In this document: one piece after another, positions 34,616-43,323 of the stretch
How positions within the stretch are numbered: position 1 is the stretch's first letter
How the letters are laid out: the number at the start of each line of letters is the position of its first letter
Assembly (NCBI RefSeq): GCF_002631205.1
Contig: NZ_PDLO01000001.1
Span: 1,290,474 to 1,354,473 of the forward strand
Direction: 5' to 3'
DNA: 64,000 bases
Source: Neolewinella marina
GTDB lineage: Bacteria; Bacteroidota; Bacteroidia; Chitinophagales; Saprospiraceae
Notes under the pieces: model-generated
Seen by the model: the letters and a program-made list of their open reading frames with translations, nothing else
Told to the model about the DNA's origin: nothing
Databases searched by the model: none
Program-made: the position numbers and the translations under genes

Positions 34616-35209
34616 CTATTCCTTCCGCAGCCACCCGACGATCCGGTCGTTGGCGATGGACCACTTTCCCTTCTGTTGCCTGAGGGCGAAGGTTGCCCGG
34701 GAGCTGCCCTGCGGACCGGGGTTCTGCTGGATGATCTCGATTTCGTCGTCGGCGACCCGGGAAACGATGGCCACGTGGCCGTATTTGTTGAAGAGGGTGC
34801 CCGCAAAGACCAGCAGGTCGTCGACCCGGGGTTTATGTTGACCCGGATTGGTGTACTGCGTCAGGTTCCGCCGGGCGTTGTGGCTCCCGTCGGCCAATGA
34901 GGGATCGAAGAAGTCCCGGGCGTGGCCGTAGCTGTCGGGCATCCGGTGGTCCAGGTGCTCGTAGTAGTACCGCTTGACGAACTCCACGCACTGGTACTTC
35001 AGTCCCAGGTTATAGCCGTCCGCCGTGGTATTGCGGCCCGTTACGTTGCCTACCCTTCCGTTGTAGTACACCGCTACCCCGTTTAGTTGATCAACTTGCT
35101 GCCCCACTTCCCGCCCCGGGGATACTACGGTGTGATTGACCGCTAAGAGTCCGGCAACGCCTAGCAGGAGCAGGGCAAAAAGGAAAAACAGGATACGAAA
35201 CGTCTTCAT
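34616..35209 (-). CDS. CHAP-domain peptidoglycan amidase/peptidase, membrane-anchored or secreted
   Basis: The ATG at 35209 gives 197 residues: an N-terminal membrane segment (FRILFFLFALLLLGVAGLLAV) then a CHAP domain. The active-site Cys is in YQCVEFVKRYYYEHL and the His in KYGHVAIVSRVADDEIEIIQQN. CHAP enzymes cleave murein amide bonds or cross-bridges. It could act in cell-wall remodelling; no partner gene lies next to it. Confidence 0.88.
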   Translation of the reverse strand: MKTFRILFFLFALLLLGVAGLLAVNHTVVSPGREVGQQVDQLNGVAVYYNGRVGNVTGRNTTADGYNLGLKYQCVEFVKRYYYEHLDHRMPDSYGHARDFFDPSLADGSHNARRNLTQYTNPGQHKPRVDDLLVFAGTLFNKYGHVAIVSRVADDEIEIIQQNPGPQGSSRATFALRQQKGKWSIANDRIVGWLRKE

Positions 35210-35316
35210 TTGCTTGTTTGAATGAATGACGGCCCGTGACGGACCGGTGATCGACAGGACGGCCAAACAGTGATCTGAAACGGCGCCCTGGCGGGCAGGT
35301 ATTCGGGGGGTGGCGG

Positions 35317-35787
35317 TCAGGTCATCACGTCAATAGTTATTCCTTCGTGGGCAACCTCCATTCGTTCGATGACTACCTCGCCTTGCGCGACATGATCCTC
35401 CGAGACGATCCGGGTAAGCCAGGCGTTCTGCAGCGTCCAGGTCATTACGGGCTTCCCCTCTTCGTCCAGCAGTGTGAGTCGCAGGGGAGAGCGGGCGTGC
35501 GGCTTGGCCCTGATCTCCTCGTGCCAGGCCCGGAAATCATTACCGCTGGGGAATACCCCGCGCATCAGGGTGATGCTACTCCCGGCTCTCGCGCCGGGGC
35601 GGCCATTCAGGGTGAACACCAGATCATCGTCGGTGGACGCCGCATTTCCCAGGGCGTCCAGCCCAGTGACCTCCTGGAACGGAATGTCGGTTGCGCTCCC
35701 CCAATCCATCCGAAAGAATAGTCTGGGCAAGGCCCACATTTCGTTATGCGCTTCATCTGCCAATGTTCCGGAGTTGGTATTTACCAA
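35317..35787 (-). CDS. Phage T4 gp19-like tail-tube protein (contractile-injection-system type)
   Basis: The 156-residue protein has the family hallmark FFRMDWGSATDIPFQEVTGLDAL, matching the F-x-V-x-W-G---F-Q-E-V-S-G-L start of gp19/Pvc1-type inner tube proteins, then SITLMRGVFPSGNDFRAWHEEI and a strand-rich C-terminus. These proteins stack as rings in phage tails and extracellular contractile injection systems. No sheath, baseplate or spike gene is present in the window, so the gene is solitary here. An alternative Met (35739) would begin MWALPRLFFRMDW. Confidence 0.82.
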   Translation of the reverse strand: MVNTNSGTLADEAHNEMWALPRLFFRMDWGSATDIPFQEVTGLDALGNAASTDDDLVFTLNGRPGARAGSSITLMRGVFPSGNDFRAWHEEIRAKPHARSPLRLTLLDEEGKPVMTWTLQNAWLTRIVSEDHVAQGEVVIERMEVAHEGITIDVMT

Positions 35788-35808
35788 TAAATCAATTTAA
35801 TCCGCCAT

Positions 35809-36276
35809 TCAGGGTTCCCGCCCCACGGCGGCGCCCCATTTCCTCTCCGCACTGCCTGCGGCGAATGCCACCGCCACCGCCACCGCGATCAGGATCATGC
35901 ACATGGCCAGGAAGCCCGCCGGGTCGTCGTCCGGATGATGGGCTACCTTAATGTAGAGTCCGGCCGCCGCGATCAGCACCGCCGACACGATGGCGCAGTA
36001 GCGGATGATCCTCAGGGCACCTAGTGCTTTCCGCGACGGGCACTCCCCCCGCCGTACGTACCCCAGTAGCCGGAATACCTGGTAAAGTCCCGTGAAAAAA
36101 GCGGCGGACGCCGCGTAGCCGTAGAGGATGAAGGGGTCGAGGTAGATGGCGGGCAGGTCCAGGTTCGCGGCCCGCCCCTCCAGTAGGGGGAACCAGGCCA
36201 GGACGACCACCGCGCCGAGTCCGGTGAGGATGATGGCGGCCTGTAGCAAGCCGGTGGAAATGGTTTTCGTGGTCAT
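35809..36276 (-). CDS. DUF2975-type membrane protein
   Basis: The ATG at 36276 gives a 155-residue protein with four membrane helices. LDPFILYGYAASAAFFTGLYQVFRLLGYVRRGECPSRKALGALRIIRYCAIVSA is typical of DUF2975, often encoded beside a small Cro-type regulator. No such regulator is next to it; the neighbours are an amidohydrolase and the tube-like gene. Function is unknown. Confidence 0.82.
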   Translation of the reverse strand: MTTKTISTGLLQAAIILTGLGAVVVLAWFPLLEGRAANLDLPAIYLDPFILYGYAASAAFFTGLYQVFRLLGYVRRGECPSRKALGALRIIRYCAIVSAVLIAAAGLYIKVAHHPDDDPAGFLAMCMILIAVAVAVAFAAGSAERKWGAAVGREP

Positions 36277-36354
36277 GACCTGGAATTCATTTGCCGGCAC
36301 CGCCGGTCGTGGTTTACGGTAATCAATTTAGGGAAAAACCGTCACCCGGTGGTC

Positions 36355-37236
36355 CTACTCTCCCATATTCAAAAACCGCTTCGCGTTGTGGTAGAGGATG
36401 TCCTGCTTTTCCGATTCGGTCAGGAAAGCCAGTGATTCCAGATATTCGATAGATTCAGTGATGGCGTCGGGCCAGATCATCTGGTCCGAGCCGAACATTA
36501 CCCGATCAAGCACCCCGTAGGCTTTGACCAACTCCAGAAATTTGACCGCATAGTCCCGCTCCACGGGGTGAAGCCACAGCAGAACCCCCAGGTCCGCGTA
36601 CAGTTGGGGGTATTGGTCCATCATCCGCAGGGTGTTCGCGTAGAAGTTGCTCCCGGCGTGCATCAAACTTACCTTCAGTTTGGGGTACCTCACCAGTACA
36701 TCCTCGATCAGTAGCGGATCACCCAGGGACAGCCTGAATTTTTTCCAGATGCTGGCGTTGGCCCCCGGGAAGGTTCCTCCGGTATGATAAGCTACCGGGA
36801 TGTTGTACTCCTCACAGATCTTCAAGTAGGGTTGGTACTTCTCGTCGTTCAGGGTCTGGCCGTGGTAAACCGCCATCACCTCGCCGAATACCTGGATGTC
36901 TCCGTTTCTCACCAGGGTCAGGAAGGAATCTACTGGTATCAGGTCTGCATCGTAATCCTGATAGCTGGGGACAAACCGATCGTCGGCCTGTGTATAGTAT
37001 GCAAGGCTTTCCAGATTGCCACTGACGACCGCAAATTCAATAGCGTGCTCGTCCATTTTACGAATGGTTTGCTCCAGCAGGTCCCGGGCGGATTCCGCCG
37101 GAGCGAACCCGTTGCGGGCGGTAGCCACCCAAAAATCCTGCTCCGTGTACGCGTGCAGGTGCATATCGATGACCTGCCCGTACGCCAACACGGGGCAGAA
37201 TATCAGATATATCGGCAGCAGGATCCTATTCTTCAT
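36355..37236 (-). CDS. Secreted amidohydrolase (Amidohydro_2 TIM barrel)
   Basis: The 293-residue protein has a signal peptide (CPVLAYGQ) and then VIDMHLHAYTE, the H-x-H metal motif of amidohydrolases. Other ligand positions appear in VAYHTGGTFPG, KVSLMHAGSNFYANT and MFGSDQMIWPDAI (catalytic Asp). Relatives act as decarboxylases or lactone hydrolases of aromatic and sugar acids. It starts 13 bp upstream of nothing else: the SRPBCC gene starts 14 bp before it and they probably share a transcript. Confidence 0.88.
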   Translation of the reverse strand: MKNRILLPIYLIFCPVLAYGQVIDMHLHAYTEQDFWVATARNGFAPAESARDLLEQTIRKMDEHAIEFAVVSGNLESLAYYTQADDRFVPSYQDYDADLIPVDSFLTLVRNGDIQVFGEVMAVYHGQTLNDEKYQPYLKICEEYNIPVAYHTGGTFPGANASIWKKFRLSLGDPLLIEDVLVRYPKLKVSLMHAGSNFYANTLRMMDQYPQLYADLGVLLWLHPVERDYAVKFLELVKAYGVLDRVMFGSDQMIWPDAITESIEYLESLAFLTESEKQDILYHNAKRFLNMGE

Positions 37237-37249
37237 GCTATTCTAAGTT

Positions 37250-37699
37250 TTACCGGCGGACCGAAAGGCGCGCCACCTTTTTCAGCGCCCTCGGGAAGGT
37301 GTCTTTCATAAAATCGAGGTGCTCGTCCAGGACATCGATCTCCACCGCAAGCGTGGTCCCCTGCTCCCCTTCGGTCAAGGTGTAGCTTTCCGTGGTCCCC
37401 GACCACTGCCGGGTGGTATCATCCAGGGGCTGCTCCTGCCCCGCCGTCACCAGGCCGAGGTGCCTGAACTTCATGACCTCATTCGGGACATGCCTTTCGA
37501 CTATGCTGTAAATCCCGCTCCGATCCGGAGCGAGGAACAGCACCTTGCTACCTTCTTTCCAATGGTCCGTCACCGCGTGGGACCCTTCCGCGAATACGGC
37601 GGTCCATTCGCGATAGGAACTGTCCTCCCAGAGGGCTTGCCATATCGCGGATCTCTCTGCCTCGATATCAATTGAAAATTGCAGTCGGTGTATTTTCAT
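37250..37699 (-). CDS. SRPBCC/START-like protein
   Basis: The ATG at 37699 gives a 149-residue protein starting MKIHRLQFSIDIEAERSAIW, followed by DSSYREWTAVFAEGSHAVTDHWKEGSKVLFL and GTTLAVEIDVLDEHLDFMKDTFPRALKKV. This is the standard AHSA1/polyketide-cyclase-like helix-grip fold that binds a hydrophobic ligand. Upstream in-frame coding capacity overlaps the GH20 gene and is not believed. It precedes the amidohydrolase and may be translated with it. Confidence 0.88.
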   Translation of the reverse strand: MKIHRLQFSIDIEAERSAIWQALWEDSSYREWTAVFAEGSHAVTDHWKEGSKVLFLAPDRSGIYSIVERHVPNEVMKFRHLGLVTAGQEQPLDDTTRQWSGTTESYTLTEGEQGTTLAVEIDVLDEHLDFMKDTFPRALKKVARLSVRR

Positions 37700-37745
37700 A
37701 TCAGGTTGGATAAAATCGGGTTTCTTTCCGTTTCGCGAGGCCAGG

Positions 37746-39383
37746 TCAATCTCCGCCCCCCTGCCTTTCGACCACCGTATCGGGGGCGTAGTAGATGCCC
37801 TTGCGCTGCCACCGCTGCTGGAGGGCGGGCAGGGCGGCCTTGAAGGCGGTGAAGTCCTTGTTCTCCTTTCTGGTCCATCCCACCTCGGCGTAGGCCGCAA
37901 TCCGCGGAAAGACCTGGAAGTGCATTTGTCCGTCCGTAGGGATCCATTCCCCCCACATCTGGCAGCCGGTGCCGATGATGTTATCGTGGTACTGGGGGGC
38001 CAGTCCTTCCGGGACGGGGTCGAAGGCGTACGCTTCCGACAGGGGGATGCTTTCGTAGCTGTAGTCCAGGTAGGTACGGCTGTGCAGGGAATTGACGATC
38101 TCGAAGCCGTTTTCCGCGGCGTGGGTAGCCAGCGCCGGATCCCCTTTCCAGAAGTGAACGACGGTGGAGCTGGCCAGCTCCTGGTCGGATTCGGTATCCG
38201 CCGCATCCTGATAATCGTGGAGGTTGTGCCCCATGATCTCGTTCCACCCCATCATCCTTCTCCCCTTGCTTTCCAGGTACTGGGAGATGTTATTCGTGAA
38301 GAACACCTGGAGGTCCGCGGGGGTGTCCAGGCCATGCTCCGCCATGTATTTCCGCACCGCGGGCGAGGATTTCCAGTGGTCGTACTTCACCTCATCCCCC
38401 CCGATGTGAATCACTTTGGAGGGGAACAGTTCGATCACTTCATCGAGCACGTCGGTAAGGAAGCGGACCACCCGTGGATCGCTTACGTCGTACACGTCCT
38501 GACTTACCCCGAACCGGATGGGGACTTCGATCTTCTGCTTCGCGGTGCCCAGCCAGGGGTAGGCCGCGATGGCGGCGCTGGAGTGGCCGGGCATTTCGAT
38601 TTCCGGCACCACCGTGATGTGCCGTGCGGCGGCGTAAGCGACGATCTCCCGGATTTCCTCCTGCGTATAGAATCCTTCGTGCGGCTCGGCCGACTGCACC
38701 GGGCTCTCCCACTTCAGCGGGCCCACCTGGGAGCTCTTCCGTTTGCTACCGATCTCCGTCAGCAGTGGGTACTTTTTGATTTCGATCCGCCATCCCTGGT
38801 CATCGACCAGGTGCCAGTGGAATACATTCATCTTGAGGCGCGCCATTTCGTCCAGCAGCAGCTTTACCTGCTCCGCCCCCTTGAAGAAGCGGCCCTCGTC
38901 GAGCATAAACGCCCGCCAGGCGAAGCGGGGGGCGTCGTCGATGGTTACCGCCGGCAGTTGGAAGGACTCCACGCTCTGGTCGGTCTCCGGCAGCAACTGC
39001 AGCAGGCTCTGTACCCCGTAAAACCAGCCGGCACTTCCGGAAGCAAGGATATCGATTCCTTCCCCGCTCACGATCAGCCGGTTGGCTTCTTGGCCCAGTG
39101 TTTCATCCACTTCGAACTTTACCGCCGGAGCGCGGGATCCCGTGTCCCCGCCAATGGCCAGCCGTAGCCCCGTCCGCTCGCCGATGGCGTCCTGCAGGAC
39201 CCGCGCCACTGCCTCGCTTTCCGACCCGGCCCGGATGGGGGTGCCCCCGTCCACGGTGAAACCCCCCTCCCCCACCACTACTTGCTGGGGCCGCGGAATG
39301 ATGTTCACATCCTGGGCTGGCAGCTGGAAAGAAGCACCCCAGGCCAGGGTGGTCAGGAGGAGGAGGAAGAGGAGGTTATTCAT
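37746..39383 (-). CDS. Beta-N-acetylhexosaminidase (GH20)
   Basis: The 545-residue secreted protein (signal ending SFQLPAQ) has the N-terminal GH20b domain (residues about 25-150: IIPRPQQVVVGEGGF, GFYGVQSLLQLLP) and the GH20 TIM barrel. RMNVFHW-type strand reads KMNVFHWHLVDDQGWRIEIKKYP, and the catalytic pair is Asp330-Glu331 in IHIGGDEV. It should release GlcNAc or GalNAc by substrate-assisted catalysis. The protein is full length. An erythromycin-esterase-like gene lies 77 bp upstream. Confidence 0.93.
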   Translation of the reverse strand: MNNLLFLLLLTTLAWGASFQLPAQDVNIIPRPQQVVVGEGGFTVDGGTPIRAGSESEAVARVLQDAIGERTGLRLAIGGDTGSRAPAVKFEVDETLGQEANRLIVSGEGIDILASGSAGWFYGVQSLLQLLPETDQSVESFQLPAVTIDDAPRFAWRAFMLDEGRFFKGAEQVKLLLDEMARLKMNVFHWHLVDDQGWRIEIKKYPLLTEIGSKRKSSQVGPLKWESPVQSAEPHEGFYTQEEIREIVAYAAARHITVVPEIEMPGHSSAAIAAYPWLGTAKQKIEVPIRFGVSQDVYDVSDPRVVRFLTDVLDEVIELFPSKVIHIGGDEVKYDHWKSSPAVRKYMAEHGLDTPADLQVFFTNNISQYLESKGRRMMGWNEIMGHNLHDYQDAADTESDQELASSTVVHFWKGDPALATHAAENGFEIVNSLHSRTYLDYSYESIPLSEAYAFDPVPEGLAPQYHDNIIGTGCQMWGEWIPTDGQMHFQVFPRIAAYAEVGWTRKENKDFTAFKAALPALQQRWQRKGIYYAPDTVVERQGGGD

Positions 39384-39460
39384 GGGGCAATGCGCGATTA
39401 CTGGTGATTCTGGGGCGGTGCGGGGTGTACGGGTGTTGGTAAATCCATTCCACCGGCCGC

Positions 39461-41323
39461 CTAATCTACAATCTCGACCTGCACATCATCCATCCAGGCC
39501 GTTCCAAAATGCTGCAGGTAGATACCGTAGTGGATCATATGGGCATCATCGGGAACCTCGACATCAATCGTGTACAGCCGCCAATCAGGAGATTCGATCC
39601 GGTATTCGTCCAGGCTGTCGTAGAGTGGAGGCAGCCCTTCGTGGGCATCATCCAGGGCTTTGGGGTCTATGGCCAAGCGGATGTAGGCGACATCGGAATC
39701 CGCTAACTCAGCCCGCGCGGCCATCCGCAGGCGGAGGGTATGCCCCCGGTACGGAGCAGCATCGATATACTGCCTGATGCTCGGCGCGATCTCCCCGTAC
39801 TTGGGTCCCGCTGGAAGGTGCAGGCGGGCGGAGTTCTTTCCGCGGTAGGGGCGCTCATCACTCACCTCCATTTCTGCCCCCAGCCGCTTGAATTTCGACC
39901 AGGTTACCCATCCATCCGGGGCCTCTCCGGGTCGGTTGTGTTCAAAGCCGGTATTTCCGGGCTTATCCAGCTTTCGGTCGAGCAGCCATACATAATCATA
40001 ATCAGATTCGTCCACGGGCCTGACTGTCGTTGTTGAATCCACGTAGACGAGTACGTCAAATGCCGAAGCCAGGTTATAGGGCCAGAGGTAGCTATCGGGT
40101 TCGGCATCATTAAACCCTCCTCCGGAGCTTCTCGTGGGTCTCTCCTGGTCGAACCAGTCGAATACGGTACCCTGGCTGGGAAGGTCTCCGAGGTCCAGCA
40201 CGGCCACCTCGTTGCGGGTTGTGGCCATCAGGTGTTCAAAAGTACCTTCCGGCGCCGGGCCCACGGAGAAATCATGCATCCCCCCGGAGGGAACGCCTTC
40301 GTCCAGGGCCCTGAATTGCCCCCGGTTGAAGAAGAACCCGAAAATCCTGAGCTTATCGCCGTACCGGCGCTTGAGGTGGGTGCCCATCCATTCCGTTCTC
40401 CACCGTGACGAGTTGGAAACGTGGCTGTTGTGCGCCCACACCATCATCCTGGCATTACTGCCTTCCTGCTCCAGGATCCACGCAAGATTCTCCGCCTGCC
40501 CCCGGTCCCTGATCCTGGTGTAGTTTTTCCCCTCGTTGCTATTCGCTTCGACGTACATCTCTACCTGTCGGGCGTGCTGCCGGGCAAATGTCCATTCGTC
40601 TTCTCCCGAGGCTGCTAGGTATTCGGCCTTGTTCTGGTCAAAAGCTTCCATCACCCGCCGGATTTCCAGCAGAGACAAGGAATCGTATTCCGTGGGGATG
40701 AACTGACGCCTTCCAATGATTTCGGGGTTGGAGAAAGGCACTGCCAGGATACCCAACTCAGGACGCACATCTTGCTCCAGATCGGGGTCAACCTTCGCCA
40801 GATAATCCAGCATGACCCTCGCGGCCCGCTCCGGATCCTGGGTGTCAAACCCGTAGAATTTGACTTTTGTCTTGTGGGCAGGGTCAGCGTTGTAGGAGCG
40901 CATCCATTTGATCAGTCCCAGAACTTCCTCGGTGTCCCAGATCCAGTAATAAATCCCCGCCAGGGCTTTTTCCGGGTCACCAATCCCCTCCACCACGTAC
41001 CTGTTGATATCGTACGCCTCGCCCAGGGGGCATTCCAGCGCAAATACGTTGAAGTCCAGCTCCGTTACCAGGTATTCAATCAGCCGGTGCTTCAGCAGGA
41101 ATACCTCCCGGTTTCCGTGGGTGGGTTCCCCTAAGGCAACGATCCTGGCGTCTCCCACGATGTCCCTGATGGGGCGAAGGTCGGCAGCGGGGCTACCCGG
41201 CAGGACGGTCTTCAGCGGGTGCGCATGTCGGCTTACGAAGTCAGTGACACCCTCCTCAGGCACCCTAATTGCACAGGAGGTCAACATTATAAACAGGAGG
41301 AGGTATCGCGCCGCGGCTTTCAT
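39461..41323 (-). CDS. Erythromycin esterase-like lipoprotein with C-terminal beta-sandwich
   Basis: The 620-residue protein has a lipobox (LLLFIMLTSC, Cys17). Residues 40-430 form the EreA/EreB-like fold: VALGEPTHGNREVFLLKHRL (Glu66, His69), FALECPLGEAY, FYGFDTQDPERAARVMLDY and MVWAHNSHV. These Glu/His residues form the metal-independent active site. The last 150 residues (PDGWVTWSKFKRLGAEMEVSDERPYRGKNSARLHL ... GTAWMDDVQVEI) resemble a carbohydrate-binding sandwich (CBM4/9-like). The family includes macrolide esterases, but chromosomal relatives act on other esters; resistance should not be assumed. Confidence 0.87.
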   Translation of the reverse strand: MKAAARYLLLFIMLTSCAIRVPEEGVTDFVSRHAHPLKTVLPGSPAADLRPIRDIVGDARIVALGEPTHGNREVFLLKHRLIEYLVTELDFNVFALECPLGEAYDINRYVVEGIGDPEKALAGIYYWIWDTEEVLGLIKWMRSYNADPAHKTKVKFYGFDTQDPERAARVMLDYLAKVDPDLEQDVRPELGILAVPFSNPEIIGRRQFIPTEYDSLSLLEIRRVMEAFDQNKAEYLAASGEDEWTFARQHARQVEMYVEANSNEGKNYTRIRDRGQAENLAWILEQEGSNARMMVWAHNSHVSNSSRWRTEWMGTHLKRRYGDKLRIFGFFFNRGQFRALDEGVPSGGMHDFSVGPAPEGTFEHLMATTRNEVAVLDLGDLPSQGTVFDWFDQERPTRSSGGGFNDAEPDSYLWPYNLASAFDVLVYVDSTTTVRPVDESDYDYVWLLDRKLDKPGNTGFEHNRPGEAPDGWVTWSKFKRLGAEMEVSDERPYRGKNSARLHLPAGPKYGEIAPSIRQYIDAAPYRGHTLRLRMAARAELADSDVAYIRLAIDPKALDDAHEGLPPLYDSLDEYRIESPDWRLYTIDVEVPDDAHMIHYGIYLQHFGTAWMDDVQVEIVD

Positions 41324-41735
41324 TATTATCTGATTCGGTTCACCCCCTGCAATGGAACAGTCTCCCCAATAAATTTAGGCCGCCGGTGCCACATCGGTGA
41401 GGATTTCAGACATCACAATGAAAAACCACCTGGTTTCTGATGTTCTGAGTTTGTTTGGGCCTGAATATCTCGCCCGCAAACGGCCCTGTTTTACCTGGTG
41501 CTGCGTCGCTGAAAAGCAAGATGTAACCAAGCCCATCATTTTGAACAGCGTATGCTGTACGCTTCTCCTTCCCCGCATTCACTTTTCAGTAGAACTGACT
41601 TGAATGTAGTCCACCTAGTGCCCGAGCAAACACCCTACGCAACCTGTCCGTTAAAAAAGCAGAACCGTGCAGCATGCAACCCGCGGGGTTGGCAAAACTA
41701 TCGATGTGAGTTTATTTGAGGTGATTGAGGAATTG
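41324..41735. other. Intergenic region without convincing gene
   Basis: About 410 bp. A plus-strand open frame at 41397-41603 (68 codons, three Cys, no recognisable domain) is present, but has no RBS or homology that I can see. The stretch probably contains the promoters of the divergent neighbours. Nothing else was identified. Confidence 0.5.
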
Positions 41736-43175
41736 GTGAGAGGCATTATTGACGTAAGAGAGCAACCCGGCAGTGAGTCACGGCCAGGCCCATTCAACCC
41801 AGCTGCCCCTCCAAGCCGCCGTAGCCTCCTTTCCACTCTGCTGTTTGCCCTGGCCATCTTCACGCTCGGCGGTTGCGAGGGCGACGAAGTGAATGGAATG
41901 GAAGCGGCGGCGAGTACCTATTCCCTCGTGGATTCAGTAAACCTCCGGATATCAGAACAATCTCATGACACCATCGTCGCCGGCGATTTCTACAGTGACA
42001 CGGCGATTGTCTGGTCGGGCAGCCGGGGCTCAGCAAACGGAGCAAATGCCGGCGACTTCTTCCTGAGACTGCCCGTCAATATCGAAGTAAGCGGGAGCAA
42101 CAACATCACCCTGAATATTGAGGACATCTTCGGCGACAACACCTTCACCTGGCAGCGCCTGGAGGTACTGGAAGACCAGAACCGCCGCGTCGGTGGGGCC
42201 TTCGAGGTAGACATGCCCGTGCTGATCCGGGTTTCCGATAGCCGCCAGGTCAACATCAATCTGGAGGACATATTCGGCGACAATTCATTCACCTGGATGG
42301 TTGGCACGCCTTCCGAACCGGACCCCGTCGCCGGTACAGCCGACATTACCGGCGGCGTCGGCGGCCCCTTGCGCATTAACCTGTCCGTCAGGATCGAAGT
42401 GGTGAATAACAGTAGCGACGTCCACATCGACGTCGAGGACCTGATCAGCGACAGTGACTTCAGGTGGGACGGTGGCACACGCAGTGGAGCCGCATTCGTC
42501 GGCGGAGCGATGGACCTGGAAGTACCGCTAACGTTCCGGGTGGAAGACAGCGACCGCGTACGGATTGACCTCGAGGACACCGCGGGCGACATGACATTCG
42601 ACTGGACCGCTGGATCCGGTCAGAGCGTAGGTGGCGCAATCCGCTTTGAAGTACCCACCAGCTTCCACATCGTGAATAGCCGCGAGGTGAACATTGATTT
42701 TGAAGACCAGGGCAGCGACAACATCCTCAACTGGAGCGTCGAAGGGCGCCAGGAAAACGCTCCGGAAATCAACAGCTCCGTAGCCGCCCATAGCCCCACG
42801 ACTTTCCACGTTTCCAACAGCCAGGGGGTAGTCATCAACAGCGAGGACTTCTTCGGCGACAACCGGTTCGTGTGGAGCGGCCCGTTTGATACTGACGCCA
42901 AGTCCGGATTGACGGGCGCTGTATCGGCTTCGGCATCCACCGAGTTCCGGGTGGAAACCAGCGATAACGTCAACATCGACGCGGAAGACGTCTACGGCGA
43001 CAACGTCTTCGCTTGGAACCCGCGCTCCGCCGGGCAAACAACGGAACTACCGGAGTCCGTTCACGATATCGTCGGACAAGTAACGCGCGAGGTGTCGGAT
43101 AGCGAACGGGTAACGATCGAGTTCGCGAACCTGAACCAGGGGAATCAATACCTGTGGGGGCCTGCGCCGGAGTAA
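41736..43175 (+). CDS. Repeat-rich surface lipoprotein, nine copies of a 48-residue beta motif
   Basis: The GTG at 41736 has GAGG at a proper distance and gives about 479 residues; a GTG at 41667 is an alternative. Although the lipobox (FTLGGC) lies some 45 residues in, no later start is visible. The mature protein consists of nine tandem repeats of about 48-50 residues, each ending with a version of V-N-I-x-x-E-D-x-F-G-D-N-x-F-x-W, for example VNIDAEDVYGDNVFAW and VNINLEDIFGDNSFTW. No known repeat family was recognised. An acidic beta-solenoid or beta-roll at the cell surface is a reasonable guess. Confidence 0.82.
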   Translation: MRGIIDVREQPGSESRPGPFNPAAPPSRRSLLSTLLFALAIFTLGGCEGDEVNGMEAAASTYSLVDSVNLRISEQSHDTIVAGDFYSDTAIVWSGSRGSANGANAGDFFLRLPVNIEVSGSNNITLNIEDIFGDNTFTWQRLEVLEDQNRRVGGAFEVDMPVLIRVSDSRQVNINLEDIFGDNSFTWMVGTPSEPDPVAGTADITGGVGGPLRINLSVRIEVVNNSSDVHIDVEDLISDSDFRWDGGTRSGAAFVGGAMDLEVPLTFRVEDSDRVRIDLEDTAGDMTFDWTAGSGQSVGGAIRFEVPTSFHIVNSREVNIDFEDQGSDNILNWSVEGRQENAPEINSSVAAHSPTTFHVSNSQGVVINSEDFFGDNRFVWSGPFDTDAKSGLTGAVSASASTEFRVETSDNVNIDAEDVYGDNVFAWNPRSAGQTTELPESVHDIVGQVTREVSDSERVTIEFANLNQGNQYLWGPAPE

Positions 43176-43323
43176 GGGAGTACGAGACCTGAACTTACCC
43201 TGGAGACCAAAAGATGAGGTTGGGTTAAGGAAATTGCTCCTGTTGCATGCTGTTAGCCGCTCCAGATAAGTGCGCTTCTCTTCATTTACCAACTACAGAA
43301 CACTGATTCTCTTACCCCCTTCC

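Noticed and set aside
39461..41323. Macrolide resistance gene
   Set aside because: Family membership does not show activity on macrolides; the protein is a chromosomal lipoprotein with an additional binding domain.
41397..41603. 68-codon plus-strand gene
   Set aside because: No recognisable RBS, domain or compositional signal; left as unassigned intergenic sequence.
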